Below are positions 33,126-41,804 of a stretch of 64,000 bases of DNA, piece after piece. Position 1 is the first letter of the stretch; every line of letters starts with the position of its first letter. Source of the DNA: JAFAMS01 sp049520515 (lineage in GTDB: Bacteria > Vulcanimicrobiota > Vulcanimicrobiia > Vulcanimicrobiales > Vulcanimicrobiaceae); NCBI GenBank assembly GCA_049520515.1, contig JBEKPS010000008.1:1-64000 (forward strand), written 5' to 3'. The notes beneath the pieces are model-generated. The model had not been told where the DNA came from. It saw only the letters and a program-made list of their open reading frames with translations, and did not search any database. Position numbers and translations under genes: made by a program.

Positions 33126-34259
33126 ATGACGCTAGTTTGGGGGCTCATTTTTCTCATCGTCGGCTTGGCGATTGGTGCCGTCGCCGCGTGGATCACGACA
33201 CGCGCCGAGGTTCGCATTGCACGCGAGGAGCTGACGGCCGAACGGGCCGAGCGGCGCACCGAGGCCACGGCCGGAATCGGCCGGATTGCGGACGACCTCT
33301 CGACGCATCTCGAGGTCGTCAAGAAGCAGATCGGTGATCTCGAGAAGCAACGCGCCGCGGGCGAAGCTTCGTTGAAGACGACGCTCGAAGGTCTGCACAG
33401 CAGCGACCAGGAGCTGCGAACTGCGCTTGTCGCCGCGACGAGCGAGACGGCCCGTCTCACGACCGCCCTGAAAGACAATAAAGTACGCGGCCGTTGGGGC
33501 GAGCTCTCGCTGCGGCGGATCGTCGAGCTTTCTGGGATGGTCGAGCACTGCGATTTCAGCGAGCAGAAGACCGTCGACGGCAAGCGTCCCGATGCGATCG
33601 TGCATCTGCCCGACAGTATGACGATTCCGATCGACGCGAAAGCTCCGCTCGACGATTACTACAAAGCACTCGAAGCAACGGATCCGGCGGAGACGAAGCG
33701 GCTGCTCGAGGCCAACGCCGGCGCGCTGCGGGCGAAGGTGCGCGAGGTCGCACGTCGCGATTACTCAGCGTCGAGCGATGCACGCTTCACAATCGTCTAT
33801 ATTCCGCTCGAATCCGTGCTCTCAGCCGCGCTCTCAGTCGATCCGTCGATTCTGGAAGACGCATTGCGCGAAGGCGTTCACATCGCGAGTCCGATGACGC
33901 TGATCGCGACGCTGCGAGCATTCGCCTACGGCTGGTCGCTGCACAAGCAGCAACGTAACGCCGAAGACATTCTCGCGCACAGTCGCAAGCTCGTCGAACG
34001 GCTCGGCACCTTCGGGCGTACGTTCGCGCAAGTCGGCAACGCGCTGGAGATGACGGTCAAACGCTGGAACGAAGCCGTCGGCTCATTCGATGGACGTCTC
34101 TCCGTCACTGCGCGCGAGATCGCGCAGCTCTCAGGCGAAACGATCGATCAGACCGAGCCAAAACCGGTCGAGAGTGCCGTGCGTCCCGTCGTCAAAATCG
34201 AAACGCTCGAACTTTTTAACGAGACCGAAAACGGGAAGGCGCACGCCATCGAGGCGTAG
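33126..34259 (+). CDS. rmuC: DNA recombination protein RmuC
   Basis: A 377-residue RmuC. There is an N-terminal membrane helix (LVWGLIFLIVGLAIGAVAAW), a coiled-coil region rich in Glu/Arg/Ala (about 30-110), and the nuclease-like RmuC domain with VRGRWGELSLRRIVELSGMV, RPDAIVHLPD, IPIDAKAPL (PD-(D/E)XK-type Asp and Lys), and the later helical part with IASPMTLIATLRAFAYGW. The family is linked to limiting inversions and processing DNA ends; the mechanism is not fully known. ATG 33126 is preferred to an in-frame ATG at 33096 because the helix then begins at residue 3. Confidence 0.93.
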   Translation: MTLVWGLIFLIVGLAIGAVAAWITTRAEVRIAREELTAERAERRTEATAGIGRIADDLSTHLEVVKKQIGDLEKQRAAGEASLKTTLEGLHSSDQELRTALVAATSETARLTTALKDNKVRGRWGELSLRRIVELSGMVEHCDFSEQKTVDGKRPDAIVHLPDSMTIPIDAKAPLDDYYKALEATDPAETKRLLEANAGALRAKVREVARRDYSASSDARFTIVYIPLESVLSAALSVDPSILEDALREGVHIASPMTLIATLRAFAYGWSLHKQQRNAEDILAHSRKLVERLGTFGRTFAQVGNALEMTVKRWNEAVGSFDGRLSVTAREIAQLSGETIDQTEPKPVESAVRPVVKIETLELFNETENGKAHAIEA

Positions 34260-34261
34260 CC

Positions 34262-34825
34262 TTACATCGACTTCTTTTGAAGCTTCTCTAGCGCCGCCAG
34301 CGTGTTTTCGACGTGCTTGGTCGGATCGAGCGAGCTGTACTCGTAGACGATCTTATCGTCGGGCGAGATGACGTACGAGACGCGATTCGCGTACAGATTC
34401 TCTTTGAAGTTGATCGTCGAGTCGTAGCTCTTCGCGATCGAGAGATCGGCATCCGAGGCGACCGCGAATTTACTGCGGCACTCGCTCGTCCCAAACTCTT
34501 TGAGTTTCGCGATATCGTCTTTCGAGACGCCGATGACCGTGGCACCCAGCGCCTTGTACTTGTCGATCGCGTCGGCGAAATCGTGTGCTTCTTGCGTGCA
34601 GCCCTTTGTGAAGGCTGCCGGATAGAAGTACAGGACGACGGGGCCCTTCTTGAGCGCGTCGGCCAAGTTGAACGTGAACACCTTTTCGCCAATCGTCGCT
34701 TGCGTTGTGAACATCGGCGCCGCAACGCCCGGCGATAGCTCAGCACGCGCGGGACGGTGCGTTAGGGCAAGAATGCCGAACACCGCGAACGCGATGATGA
34801 TGAAGACTGCAATGCGGCGTAACAT
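34262..34825 (-). CDS. Exported peroxiredoxin (AhpC/TSA, BCP-like)
   Basis: A 187-residue thioredoxin-fold peroxidase with an N-terminal membrane/signal segment (IAVFIIIAFAVFGILAL). The peroxidatic Cys is in FTKGCTQEAHDF, and a second Cys in GTSECRSKF may act as resolving Cys. It would reduce hydroperoxides in the periplasm or at the outer face of the membrane. It converges with rmuC, 2 bases apart. Identification is strong; its electron donor is unknown. Confidence 0.92.
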   Translation of the reverse strand: MLRRIAVFIIIAFAVFGILALTHRPARAELSPGVAAPMFTTQATIGEKVFTFNLADALKKGPVVLYFYPAAFTKGCTQEAHDFADAIDKYKALGATVIGVSKDDIAKLKEFGTSECRSKFAVASDADLSIAKSYDSTINFKENLYANRVSYVISPDDKIVYEYSSLDPTKHVENTLAALEKLQKKSM

Positions 34826-34863
34826 GTGTACTCCTTAGGTAAGAAGTATGAAGGAAGTCTGAA

Positions 34864-36009
34864 TCACAACCCGATGTGACGTGCGATCACCAATCGCTGC
34901 ACTTCATTCGTTCCTTCGCCGATCTCGTTGATCTTTTGATCACGGTAGAAGCGCGAAACCGGATATTCCTCCATAAAACCGTAGCCGCCATGAATTTGCA
35001 CGGCCTCGTTGACGACGCGGCGCGACATTTCCCCAGAATAAAGTTTCGCGAGGCTCGCGGTCAGCTCGAAATCGCGCCCCGTGTCCTTTTCCCAGGCTGC
35101 GCGCATCACCATGAGCTTGCCGTGTTCGATCTCGGTCAGCATGTCGGCTAGCTTAAACTGGATCGCCTGAAATTTCGAGATCGGCTTTCCGAACTGATGG
35201 CGCTCGCGCGCGTATTTGAGCGCTTCATCATATGCGCCCCATGCCAGACCAACGGAAAGCGCCGCAATCGAGATCCTACCGCCGTCGAGAATTGTCAAAA
35301 ATTGCTGGAACCCTTTGCCGCGCTCGCCCAGCAAATTTTCTTCGGGGACTTTCGCGTCGACGAACGACAGCTCGCGCGTGTCGGACGCGCGCCAGCCCAT
35401 CTTCCGGTACTTCTTAGAGCGCGTGAAGCCGGGTGTGTCCTGAGGGACCATGATGTTGCTGATCTCGGGCTTGCCGTTGCTCTCGCCGGTCACTGCGGTG
35501 ATCGTTGTGCCGCCCGTCATGTCCGTCCCCGAATTGGTGATGAAGGCCTTCGTCCCGTTGATCTTCCAGGAACCATTCTCAAGAACGGCGCGAGTCTGGG
35601 CGGCGCCGGCGTCGCTTCCGGCGCCCGGCTCGGTTAGGCCGAAGCCCCAGAGCATCTTCCCCTGGGCCAGCGGGACGAGGTAGCGCTGCTTCTGCTCTTC
35701 CGTACCGAAGAGGTAGATCGGCGAGGCGCCCAGCGAGACGTGCGCGGCGAGCGTGATCGCGGTCGAGGCGTCGACGCGTGCGAGCTCCATGATCGCGAGT
35801 GCATACGAAACCGTATCCGCGTCTGATCCGCCATATTTCTCGGGGAACGGAAGTCCCAAGAGCCCGAGCTCGGCCATCTTGCGCACGAGGTCGTATGGGA
35901 ACTCTTCGTTCCGGTCCATCTCTTCGGCGCGCGGCGCGACCTCTTCGCGTGCAAAATCGCGGCACAGCGCTTGGATTGCTTTCTGTTCTTCGGTTAGGTC
36001 GAAATCCAT
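34864..36009 (-). CDS. Acyl-CoA dehydrogenase
   Basis: A 381-residue FAD enzyme catalysing alpha,beta-dehydrogenation of acyl-CoA. Motifs: GFGLTEPGAGSDAGA (FAD/substrate loop), KAFITNSG, the C-terminal MRVVNEAVQIHGGYGFMEE, and the short-chain-type catalytic Glu in NEIGEGTNEVQRLVIARHIG near the end. It resembles short/branched-chain (butyryl-, isovaleryl-, 2-methylbutyryl-) enzymes. It probably feeds beta-oxidation together with the FadJ and liv genes, though it is not in the same operon. ATG 36009. Confidence 0.95.
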   Translation of the reverse strand: MDFDLTEEQKAIQALCRDFAREEVAPRAEEMDRNEEFPYDLVRKMAELGLLGLPFPEKYGGSDADTVSYALAIMELARVDASTAITLAAHVSLGASPIYLFGTEEQKQRYLVPLAQGKMLWGFGLTEPGAGSDAGAAQTRAVLENGSWKINGTKAFITNSGTDMTGGTTITAVTGESNGKPEISNIMVPQDTPGFTRSKKYRKMGWRASDTRELSFVDAKVPEENLLGERGKGFQQFLTILDGGRISIAALSVGLAWGAYDEALKYARERHQFGKPISKFQAIQFKLADMLTEIEHGKLMVMRAAWEKDTGRDFELTASLAKLYSGEMSRRVVNEAVQIHGGYGFMEEYPVSRFYRDQKINEIGEGTNEVQRLVIARHIGL

Positions 36010-36138
36010 CAGCCGGAGGTATCAGCCCCTACGGACCCAAAATCATTCCGTAATGGCGCTTGTGCCCTGGAACTGCGCCTCCGACGCGTGCGTGGTTCTT
36101 AACCCGCAGCGGCTCTTTCGTGTGACGGCGGACCGAAA

Positions 36139-36849
36139 TTGATTCGACTTCGCGGCGTTAGCCTCGTGTATCCGAACGGTGTCCGTGCGCTCGATGACGT
36201 GAGCCTGGAAATCGAAAAAGGCAGCTTCGTTTTTCTCATCGGCTCGTCGGGAATGGGAAAATCGAGCATCCTTCGTCTCATGTACCGCGAGCGTACGCCG
36301 ACTGATGGTGAAGTCCACGTCGACGGAATGCGCGTCGACACGATGAAACGCTCGAAGATTCCGTATTTGCGCCGCAACGTCGGCGTCGTGTTCCAAGATT
36401 TCAAGCTGCTGGCCGACAAGACGGTTTGGGAGAACGTCGCGTTCGCGCTGCGCGTGACCGGAGCAAAATCCAAAGACGTCATGCGTCAAGTGCCGCGTTC
36501 CCTCGAGCTCGTCGGCCTCTCGCACAAGAGCCGCATGTTTCCACACGAGCTGGCCGGCGGCGAGCAACAGCGCACCGCGATTGCGCGCGCGCTGGTCAAC
36601 AATCCCAAGATACTGCTCTGCGACGAGCCGACCGGAAACCTGGATCCGGCAACGACGAGCGAGATCATGGAATTGCTGCTGAGGATCAATCTCAAAGGCA
36701 CGACGATCGTCGTCGCCACGCACAACCAGGGCGTCGTCGACCGAATGCGCCGCAGAGTCGTGCGGATCGAAAACGGCCGAATCGTCAGCGACGAAGAGCG
36801 GGGTTATTATTTCCTTGGATTGGGGCAGAGTTCAGTTCTTTCTGGGTGA
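36139..36849 (+). CDS. ftsE: FtsE, ATP-binding component of the FtsEX complex
   Basis: A 236-residue ABC ATPase. Walker A reads GSSGMGKSSI (Met where Gly/Ala is usual), the Q-loop is VVFQDFKLL (FtsE/MacB-like wording), the signature LAGGEQQR, Walker B ILLCDEPTGNLDP, and the H-loop VVATHN. FtsE regulates septal peptidoglycan hydrolysis through FtsX. The start is TTG at 36139 with GGCGGA upstream. It overlaps ftsX by 35 bp, so the two are coupled. EnvC follows. Confidence 0.95.
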   Translation: MIRLRGVSLVYPNGVRALDDVSLEIEKGSFVFLIGSSGMGKSSILRLMYRERTPTDGEVHVDGMRVDTMKRSKIPYLRRNVGVVFQDFKLLADKTVWENVAFALRVTGAKSKDVMRQVPRSLELVGLSHKSRMFPHELAGGEQQRTAIARALVNNPKILLCDEPTGNLDPATTSEIMELLLRINLKGTTIVVATHNQGVVDRMRRRVVRIENGRIVSDEERGYYFLGLGQSSVLSG

Positions 36850-37696
36850 GGTTCTCTCGAACTTCGCCCGCAGTAAAGGAATGCAGATCACTGCGATCGC
36901 GACGGTTGCCGTCACGATTTTCATGTTGGGCTCGTTCCTCTACGCACGGGAGACGCTAAGCAAGCTCTCTTCCGGAATGCTGAGCCGGATCGAGATTTCG
37001 GTCTATCTCGCTGATAGCACCGATGATAAGCGTGGCCGCGCAATCTCGGAAGTCATCGGCGCCGATCCGCGCGTGTCTGCGGTCACGTACGTTCCGAAAG
37101 GCGAAGGCCTGCGTCAATTGCAGGACCGTTTGCGCGGACAGATCGATACCTCGTTGCTCACGTCCAACCCGTTGCCGAACGCCATTCGCGTGCGGGTGAA
37201 AAATCCGGACACGGTTCCGGCCGTCGCGCAAAGCATCCAGAAGATGCGTGACATCGCGAACGTCGAGTACGATCAAGCTACCGTCGCAAAAGTATTGCGT
37301 TTGACCGAGACGATCGCAAAGCTCGGCCTGATCATGATCGTCGTGCTGATTTTCGCAGCCGCGGTCATCATCTCGAATACGATTCGCTTGACCGTCTTTG
37401 CGCGGCGCCGCGAGATCGCAATCATGCAGCTAGTCGGCGCGACCAACAGCTACATTCGCGCACCCTTCATGGCCGAAGGCTTCATCGCGGGAACGCTCGG
37501 CGCGCTGGTTGCAATTGCCATCTTGGCGATTGTGCAGGCGGAGCTGCTTCCAAAGGTGATGCTCACGCTGTCGTTCATTCCGTTCTCGACGGCAAAGGTC
37601 GATGAGGTTCATTTGATGTTCGAGCTGCTCGCCGCCGGTGCGGTCGTCGGCGTGATCGGCGCGTGGATCTCCGTTAGCCGCTACTTGCGCGTGTGA
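36815..37696 (+). CDS. ftsX: FtsX, membrane component of the FtsEX complex
   Basis: A 293-residue four-helix membrane protein: N-terminal helix (ITAIATVAVTIFMLGSFLY), an extracytoplasmic domain (about 55-170, with VTYVPKGEGLRQLQ), and three C-terminal helices (MIVVLIFAAAVIISNTIRL ... GTLGALVAIAILAIV ... LLAAGAVVGVIGAWI). It transmits ATP-driven movement to a periplasmic hydrolase activator. The TTG start lies inside ftsE. The stop overlaps the GTG of envC (GTGA), so ftsE-ftsX-envC is a tightly coupled module. Confidence 0.95.
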   Translation: MDWGRVQFFLGEVLSNFARSKGMQITAIATVAVTIFMLGSFLYARETLSKLSSGMLSRIEISVYLADSTDDKRGRAISEVIGADPRVSAVTYVPKGEGLRQLQDRLRGQIDTSLLTSNPLPNAIRVRVKNPDTVPAVAQSIQKMRDIANVEYDQATVAKVLRLTETIAKLGLIMIVVLIFAAAVIISNTIRLTVFARRREIAIMQLVGATNSYIRAPFMAEGFIAGTLGALVAIAILAIVQAELLPKVMLTLSFIPFSTAKVDEVHLMFELLAAGAVVGVIGAWISVSRYLRV

Positions 37697-38919
37697 GCCG
37701 TATAAACAGCGTGCGACGATATCTCGCGCTCGCGTGCGCGCTTGTTTTTACGCTCACCCCGCTGGCGGGCAATGCGGCGCACTCGAGCGTCGATAGCAAG
37801 ATCAAGCAGCAACGTCAGAAGCAGCAAGCGATCAATCAGCAGTTGCAAGCGAAGCGCGGCGAGCTCGACAGCGCGCGTAACCGATACGTCTCTGCGACAC
37901 AGCAGCTGCAAGAAACCAATCGCAACATCACCGTTGCGAATAATCAGCTGGCTTTTCTCCAATCCCAAATGCACTCGAATCAGCAGCGCCTGTCTTGGAA
38001 TCAAGTCCAGCTGAACGCCGCGCAAAAGACGTTGCAGCGTCACACCGATGCGCTCAACCGGCGCTTGGTCGACGCGTACGAGCACGGGGAGCTCAGCTAT
38101 CTCACCGTTCTGTTCAGCGCAACGTCGTTCTCAGATTTCGTCGAACGCTGGGACGACATTCGCTTGCTGGTGAGCGCCAATCAGAAAGCGTTGCGCGAAC
38201 GTAAATCTGCCGAAGCCAAGGTCGCCGACGTCGAGCGTCAACTGGTCGGAACGCGCGAGCAGCTCGCGCAGAACCAAGCCGCCCTTTCGCAGACGGAAAA
38301 TCAGCTCACCTCACTCGCGCAAGAGCGCATGCAGCTCGTTGCCGCGGCCGATGCACAAAAGCGTCAGGTTGCGCAAGAGGTCACGCAGCTCGAAGAGATT
38401 TCAGAGCAAACCGAACTTGAAGTCGAGGCGTTGATCCGTCAAAAGCAGGCGGAAGAAGCCGCGCGTCAGCAGGCCACTCGGCGAGCGGCGCTCCTCTCGG
38501 GACAGCAACCGCCGCCATTGGTCGGAGCCCCCGGCGCCCTGTCTTGGCCGGTCTCCGGCCGGATCAGCTCGCCCTTCGGGATGCGGAGCAACCCCGTGAG
38601 CGGCCGTTTCCTGATGCACACCGGCATCGACATCGCGGCTGAGATGGGAACGACCGTGGTCGCGCCGGCCGACGGTAGGGTGATCTCGGCGGGTTGGAAC
38701 GACGGCGGCTACGGCAACATGATTATCCTCGACCTCGGCGGCCCGATGTCGACGCTGTTCGGACATCTTTCGCAGATTTTCGTGACAGCGGATCAAGAGG
38801 TGAAGCGGGGGCAAGCCATCGGCGCCGTCGGCTCGACCGGCGAATCAACCGGGCCGCATCTGCACTTCGAGGTCCGCATCGACGGCAAGCCTGTCGACCC
38901 CATGTCATATTTGCACTAA
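37693..38919 (+). CDS. envC: Murein hydrolase activator EnvC-type, coiled coil plus M23 (LytM) domain
   Basis: A 408-residue exported protein: signal peptide, a long Gln/Glu-rich coiled coil (about 30-255) that in known systems docks FtsX, then a C-terminal LytM/M23 domain with HTGIDIAAEMGTTV, HLSQIFV and TGPHLHFEV. The zinc-site residues (His, Asp, His-x-His) all appear present, so it might be an active endopeptidase as well as an activator; classical EnvC LytM domains have lost zinc. It is translationally coupled to ftsX. Three S41 peptidase genes follow. Confidence 0.9.
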   Translation: MSRINSVRRYLALACALVFTLTPLAGNAAHSSVDSKIKQQRQKQQAINQQLQAKRGELDSARNRYVSATQQLQETNRNITVANNQLAFLQSQMHSNQQRLSWNQVQLNAAQKTLQRHTDALNRRLVDAYEHGELSYLTVLFSATSFSDFVERWDDIRLLVSANQKALRERKSAEAKVADVERQLVGTREQLAQNQAALSQTENQLTSLAQERMQLVAAADAQKRQVAQEVTQLEEISEQTELEVEALIRQKQAEEAARQQATRRAALLSGQQPPPLVGAPGALSWPVSGRISSPFGMRSNPVSGRFLMHTGIDIAAEMGTTVVAPADGRVISAGWNDGGYGNMIILDLGGPMSTLFGHLSQIFVTADQEVKRGQAIGAVGSTGESTGPHLHFEVRIDGKPVDPMSYLH

Positions 38920-39018
38920 GCCTGGGCCCAGAGAACTGCGGTAAGACTGAAATCAGGGTAGGGTTGTCTAAAGACTAAGACCCCTCTCGCTGCTTACTTC
39001 CTAGAGGACCAGGGCTAA

Positions 39019-40407
39019 GTGTCGTTTCGAATCCGCGCTATCATCGCGGGATTGGTAATTCTCGTCGCCACGTTTGGTGCGGCAGCATACGTATCAAGCG
39101 CATCAACGCGCGCCGGAATGACGCTTGCACTCGGCGAGCCCACACTCCAGCTGGATAATCTCGATTCGCTCGGCATCATCGATCAAACGTACTCGCGGGT
39201 TGAAGACGTCTTCTACCGTCCGGTTCAGTTACAGACGCTGCTTAACGGCACGCGGACGGGACTCAACGCATATCTGAAGGCACGCAAAGAGCCGTTCGCG
39301 GCGCCAATGCTCACGAGCACCGGCTCGCGTTCGGGCGATGCGGCGCTCGTGCGCAAAGAAGTCGTCGAGCTTGCTGCGCGCGATACGAAACTGAATCAGG
39401 ACGATCTAAGCCACGCAGCTATCGCCGGGATGCTCAACGGACTCGACGATCCGTACACCGTTTATCTAACGGCGCGCCAGATGAACGCGCTCAACGAAGA
39501 ATTGCAAGGCGGCGACTTCGGCGGGATCGGCGTTTACATCGTCCAGGATCCGCGGACGCACGACACGCTCATCTCGCCGATCCCCGATAATCCGGCGATT
39601 GCTGCCGGCGTCAAACCCGGCGACATCGTTCTCGCCGTCGACGGCGTCAGCGCGCACAATCAACCGCTCGACACGATCGAGCACCGCATTCGCGGCCAAG
39701 TTGGGACGCGCGTCGTGCTGCAGGTCCAAAATCCGAAAGATCGCATCAAGCGTTCGCTTACGATTACGCGCGCTCAGGTGCACGTCCCCTCAGCCGTCGC
39801 CAAGATGGATCGCGGCATCGACTACATCCGCCTCGCTGATTTCGGAACGACGTCGTACGACGAAGTCCGTAAGGCGCTGCTGGATGGACGCGCGCATGAC
39901 GCCAAGGGATACGTCCTCGATCTCCGCGTCAACGGCGGCGGTTTGCTCGACGCGGCCGTTCAGATCTCGAGCCTCTTCATTCAAAGCGGTACGGTCGTCG
40001 CGACGATCGATCGCGACGGCGATCGCGAGACGCGCGCGGCACTCGGTGTCTCGGTTGGCGCAGCACCGCTCGTCATACTGGTCGACAAGTACACGGCCAG
40101 CTCATCGGAGATTACCGCCGGCGCAGTTCAGGATTATCGCGTCGGAACGATCGTCGGCACCAAGACCTTCGGTAAGGGCGTCGTCCAGAGCATCTACAAT
40201 TTGCCGGATCATTCCGCGCTAAAAATCACGACCGCGCGTTATACGACGCCGCTTGGTCGCGACATCAATAAAAAGGGCATCACGCCTGACGTCGTCGTCC
40301 CCGATCCCACCACTAAAGGGCTTCCCGATCTGCGCAAGTTCGGAACCGCGAGCGATCGCGTTTACGCGGAAGCTCGTGCCATCATTGCCAAACAGGATTC
40401 AAAATGA
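39019..40407 (+). CDS. S41-family carboxy-terminal processing peptidase (CtpA-like), first of three
   Basis: A 462-residue exported or membrane-anchored protease: N-terminal helix (AIIAGLVILVATFGAAAY), an N-terminal helical domain, a PDZ domain (about 155-240; GGIGVYIVQDPR, AAGVKPGDIVLAVDG), and the catalytic core with VLDLRVNGGGLLDAA and YTASSSEITAGAVQD, whose Ser pairs with the Lys of GTKTFGKGVVQS. Ctp proteases cleave C-termini of envelope proteins and regulate cell-wall hydrolases. It starts with GTG after AGAGGA. Its stop overlaps the next S41 start (ATGA). The ASSSE motif differs from the ASASE of the two following copies. Confidence 0.93.
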   Translation: MSFRIRAIIAGLVILVATFGAAAYVSSASTRAGMTLALGEPTLQLDNLDSLGIIDQTYSRVEDVFYRPVQLQTLLNGTRTGLNAYLKARKEPFAAPMLTSTGSRSGDAALVRKEVVELAARDTKLNQDDLSHAAIAGMLNGLDDPYTVYLTARQMNALNEELQGGDFGGIGVYIVQDPRTHDTLISPIPDNPAIAAGVKPGDIVLAVDGVSAHNQPLDTIEHRIRGQVGTRVVLQVQNPKDRIKRSLTITRAQVHVPSAVAKMDRGIDYIRLADFGTTSYDEVRKALLDGRAHDAKGYVLDLRVNGGGLLDAAVQISSLFIQSGTVVATIDRDGDRETRAALGVSVGAAPLVILVDKYTASSSEITAGAVQDYRVGTIVGTKTFGKGVVQSIYNLPDHSALKITTARYTTPLGRDINKKGITPDVVVPDPTTKGLPDLRKFGTASDRVYAEARAIIAKQDSK

Positions 40408-41783
40408 AGACCGCCGCTGCACGTGTTCTGACCATTTTTGCCGCAGTCGCGGTTTTGATCGTCGCGCAATTTTGGCCGCCGCCGCTGGCTGCTGCGTCCA
40501 CATCGGCAACCGGATTGACGCCCGTTCAACTGTACGAGCTGCGCATGAGCTATCTGCGTCTTTCGGAAGATTTCTACCAGAAGATCGACACGCAGGCGTT
40601 GCTCGACGGTGCATATCAGAAGCTTTCCGACGACCTCGAACACCAGGGAGTCTCGCGTTCCTCGTTCCATAAGCCGCACTCGACCAACAACGATCGCAAC
40701 GATCGCAACGCGTTCGTCGACGAAGCCCAAACCGCGTACACGCTGGCGGGCACGAGGCTTTCCGGAACGCAGGTAACATACGACGCCATCTCAGGACTCT
40801 ACGGCGCCGTCAAAGATCGTTACACCGTCTTTTTGAATCCAAAAGAATACGCCGCGATGGAGCAAGGTCTCACCGGCGGTGATGGCTTCGGTGGTGTCGG
40901 CCTCGTCATCGGGCTCGAAACGACCGGCGCGAAACGCGCCACGGTCGAGTGGGTTGCGCAAGGTGGTCCGGCCGACCGCGCCGGGGTCCAATCCGGTGAC
41001 GTGATCGCGACGATCAACGGAACGCCGACCGATGGGATGCCCATCAAGCAAGTCTCGTCGCTCTTGCGCGGCGACGCGGGGACCGTCGTGCGCTTGGGCA
41101 TCGAGCGCAGCGGCGAATCGCTCGGCGATCCGCTTTCGATCACGCGTCGTGAGATTCACACGCCGTCGGTGTACGCGAAGATGCTCTCGAATAAGGTCGC
41201 CTTCATCGCGATCACGATCTTCGGGCAAACGACTGCCGACGAGCTTGGCGACGCGCTCTCAAAGTTCGAGAAGAGCGGCGCCCAAGCGTACGTTCTCGAT
41301 CTGCGCGACAACGGCGGCGGATATCTGGATTCAGCCATCGACGTCAGCTCGAAGTTCATCTCGACCGGCCCGATCGTCAAAGTCACCGAGCGAGCGGGTA
41401 ACTTCAAACAGTATGACGCGGACAACGACGCGATCAGCCCCAAGCCACTGGTTGTTCTGGTGAACGGTAATACCGCCTCAGCCTCTGAGATCACGTCAGG
41501 CGCGATCCAGGACCGGGGGGTTGGAACGTTGATCGGGACGCGGACGTTTGGTAAAGGCGTTGTCCAGTCGATCTACCCGCTACCTGATGGCTCGGCAATA
41601 AAGATCACGACCGCGCGTTATTACACGCCGCGCGGACGCGACATCAATACGGTCGGCATTCAACCAGACATCACCGCCGAAGAAAATACGTCGCCGATTC
41701 TCGGCGATCCAAGCAAAGACGCGCAACTTCAAACCGCGCTCACGTTCCTTTCGCAGAAAGTCGCGCGCAGCGCTTCACGATAA
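40404..41783 (+). CDS. S41-family carboxy-terminal processing peptidase, second of three
   Basis: A 459-residue S41 peptidase with signal-like N-terminus (VLTIFAAVAVLIVAQFW), N-terminal helical domain containing a His/Asn-rich insertion (HKPHSTNNDRNDRN, near residue 90), PDZ (GFGGVGLVIGLE; ADRAGVQSGDVIATING), and catalytic motifs VLDLRDNGGGYLDSAID, NTASASEITSGAIQD (Ser) and TRTFGKGVVQSIYPLPDG (Lys). It is coupled to the preceding copy by a 4-bp overlap. It is closer to the third copy than to the first in the motifs, suggesting a later duplication of copies two and three. Confidence 0.93.
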   Translation: MKTAAARVLTIFAAVAVLIVAQFWPPPLAAASTSATGLTPVQLYELRMSYLRLSEDFYQKIDTQALLDGAYQKLSDDLEHQGVSRSSFHKPHSTNNDRNDRNAFVDEAQTAYTLAGTRLSGTQVTYDAISGLYGAVKDRYTVFLNPKEYAAMEQGLTGGDGFGGVGLVIGLETTGAKRATVEWVAQGGPADRAGVQSGDVIATINGTPTDGMPIKQVSSLLRGDAGTVVRLGIERSGESLGDPLSITRREIHTPSVYAKMLSNKVAFIAITIFGQTTADELGDALSKFEKSGAQAYVLDLRDNGGGYLDSAIDVSSKFISTGPIVKVTERAGNFKQYDADNDAISPKPLVVLVNGNTASASEITSGAIQDRGVGTLIGTRTFGKGVVQSIYPLPDGSAIKITTARYYTPRGRDINTVGIQPDITAEENTSPILGDPSKDAQLQTALTFLSQKVARSASR

Positions 41784-41804
41784 GAATTAGAGGTCCCCGT
41801 CCCC

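Noticed and set aside
38922..38931. Palindrome CTGGGCCCAG after envC as terminator
   Set aside because: Ten bases without loop or T-run; too small to call.
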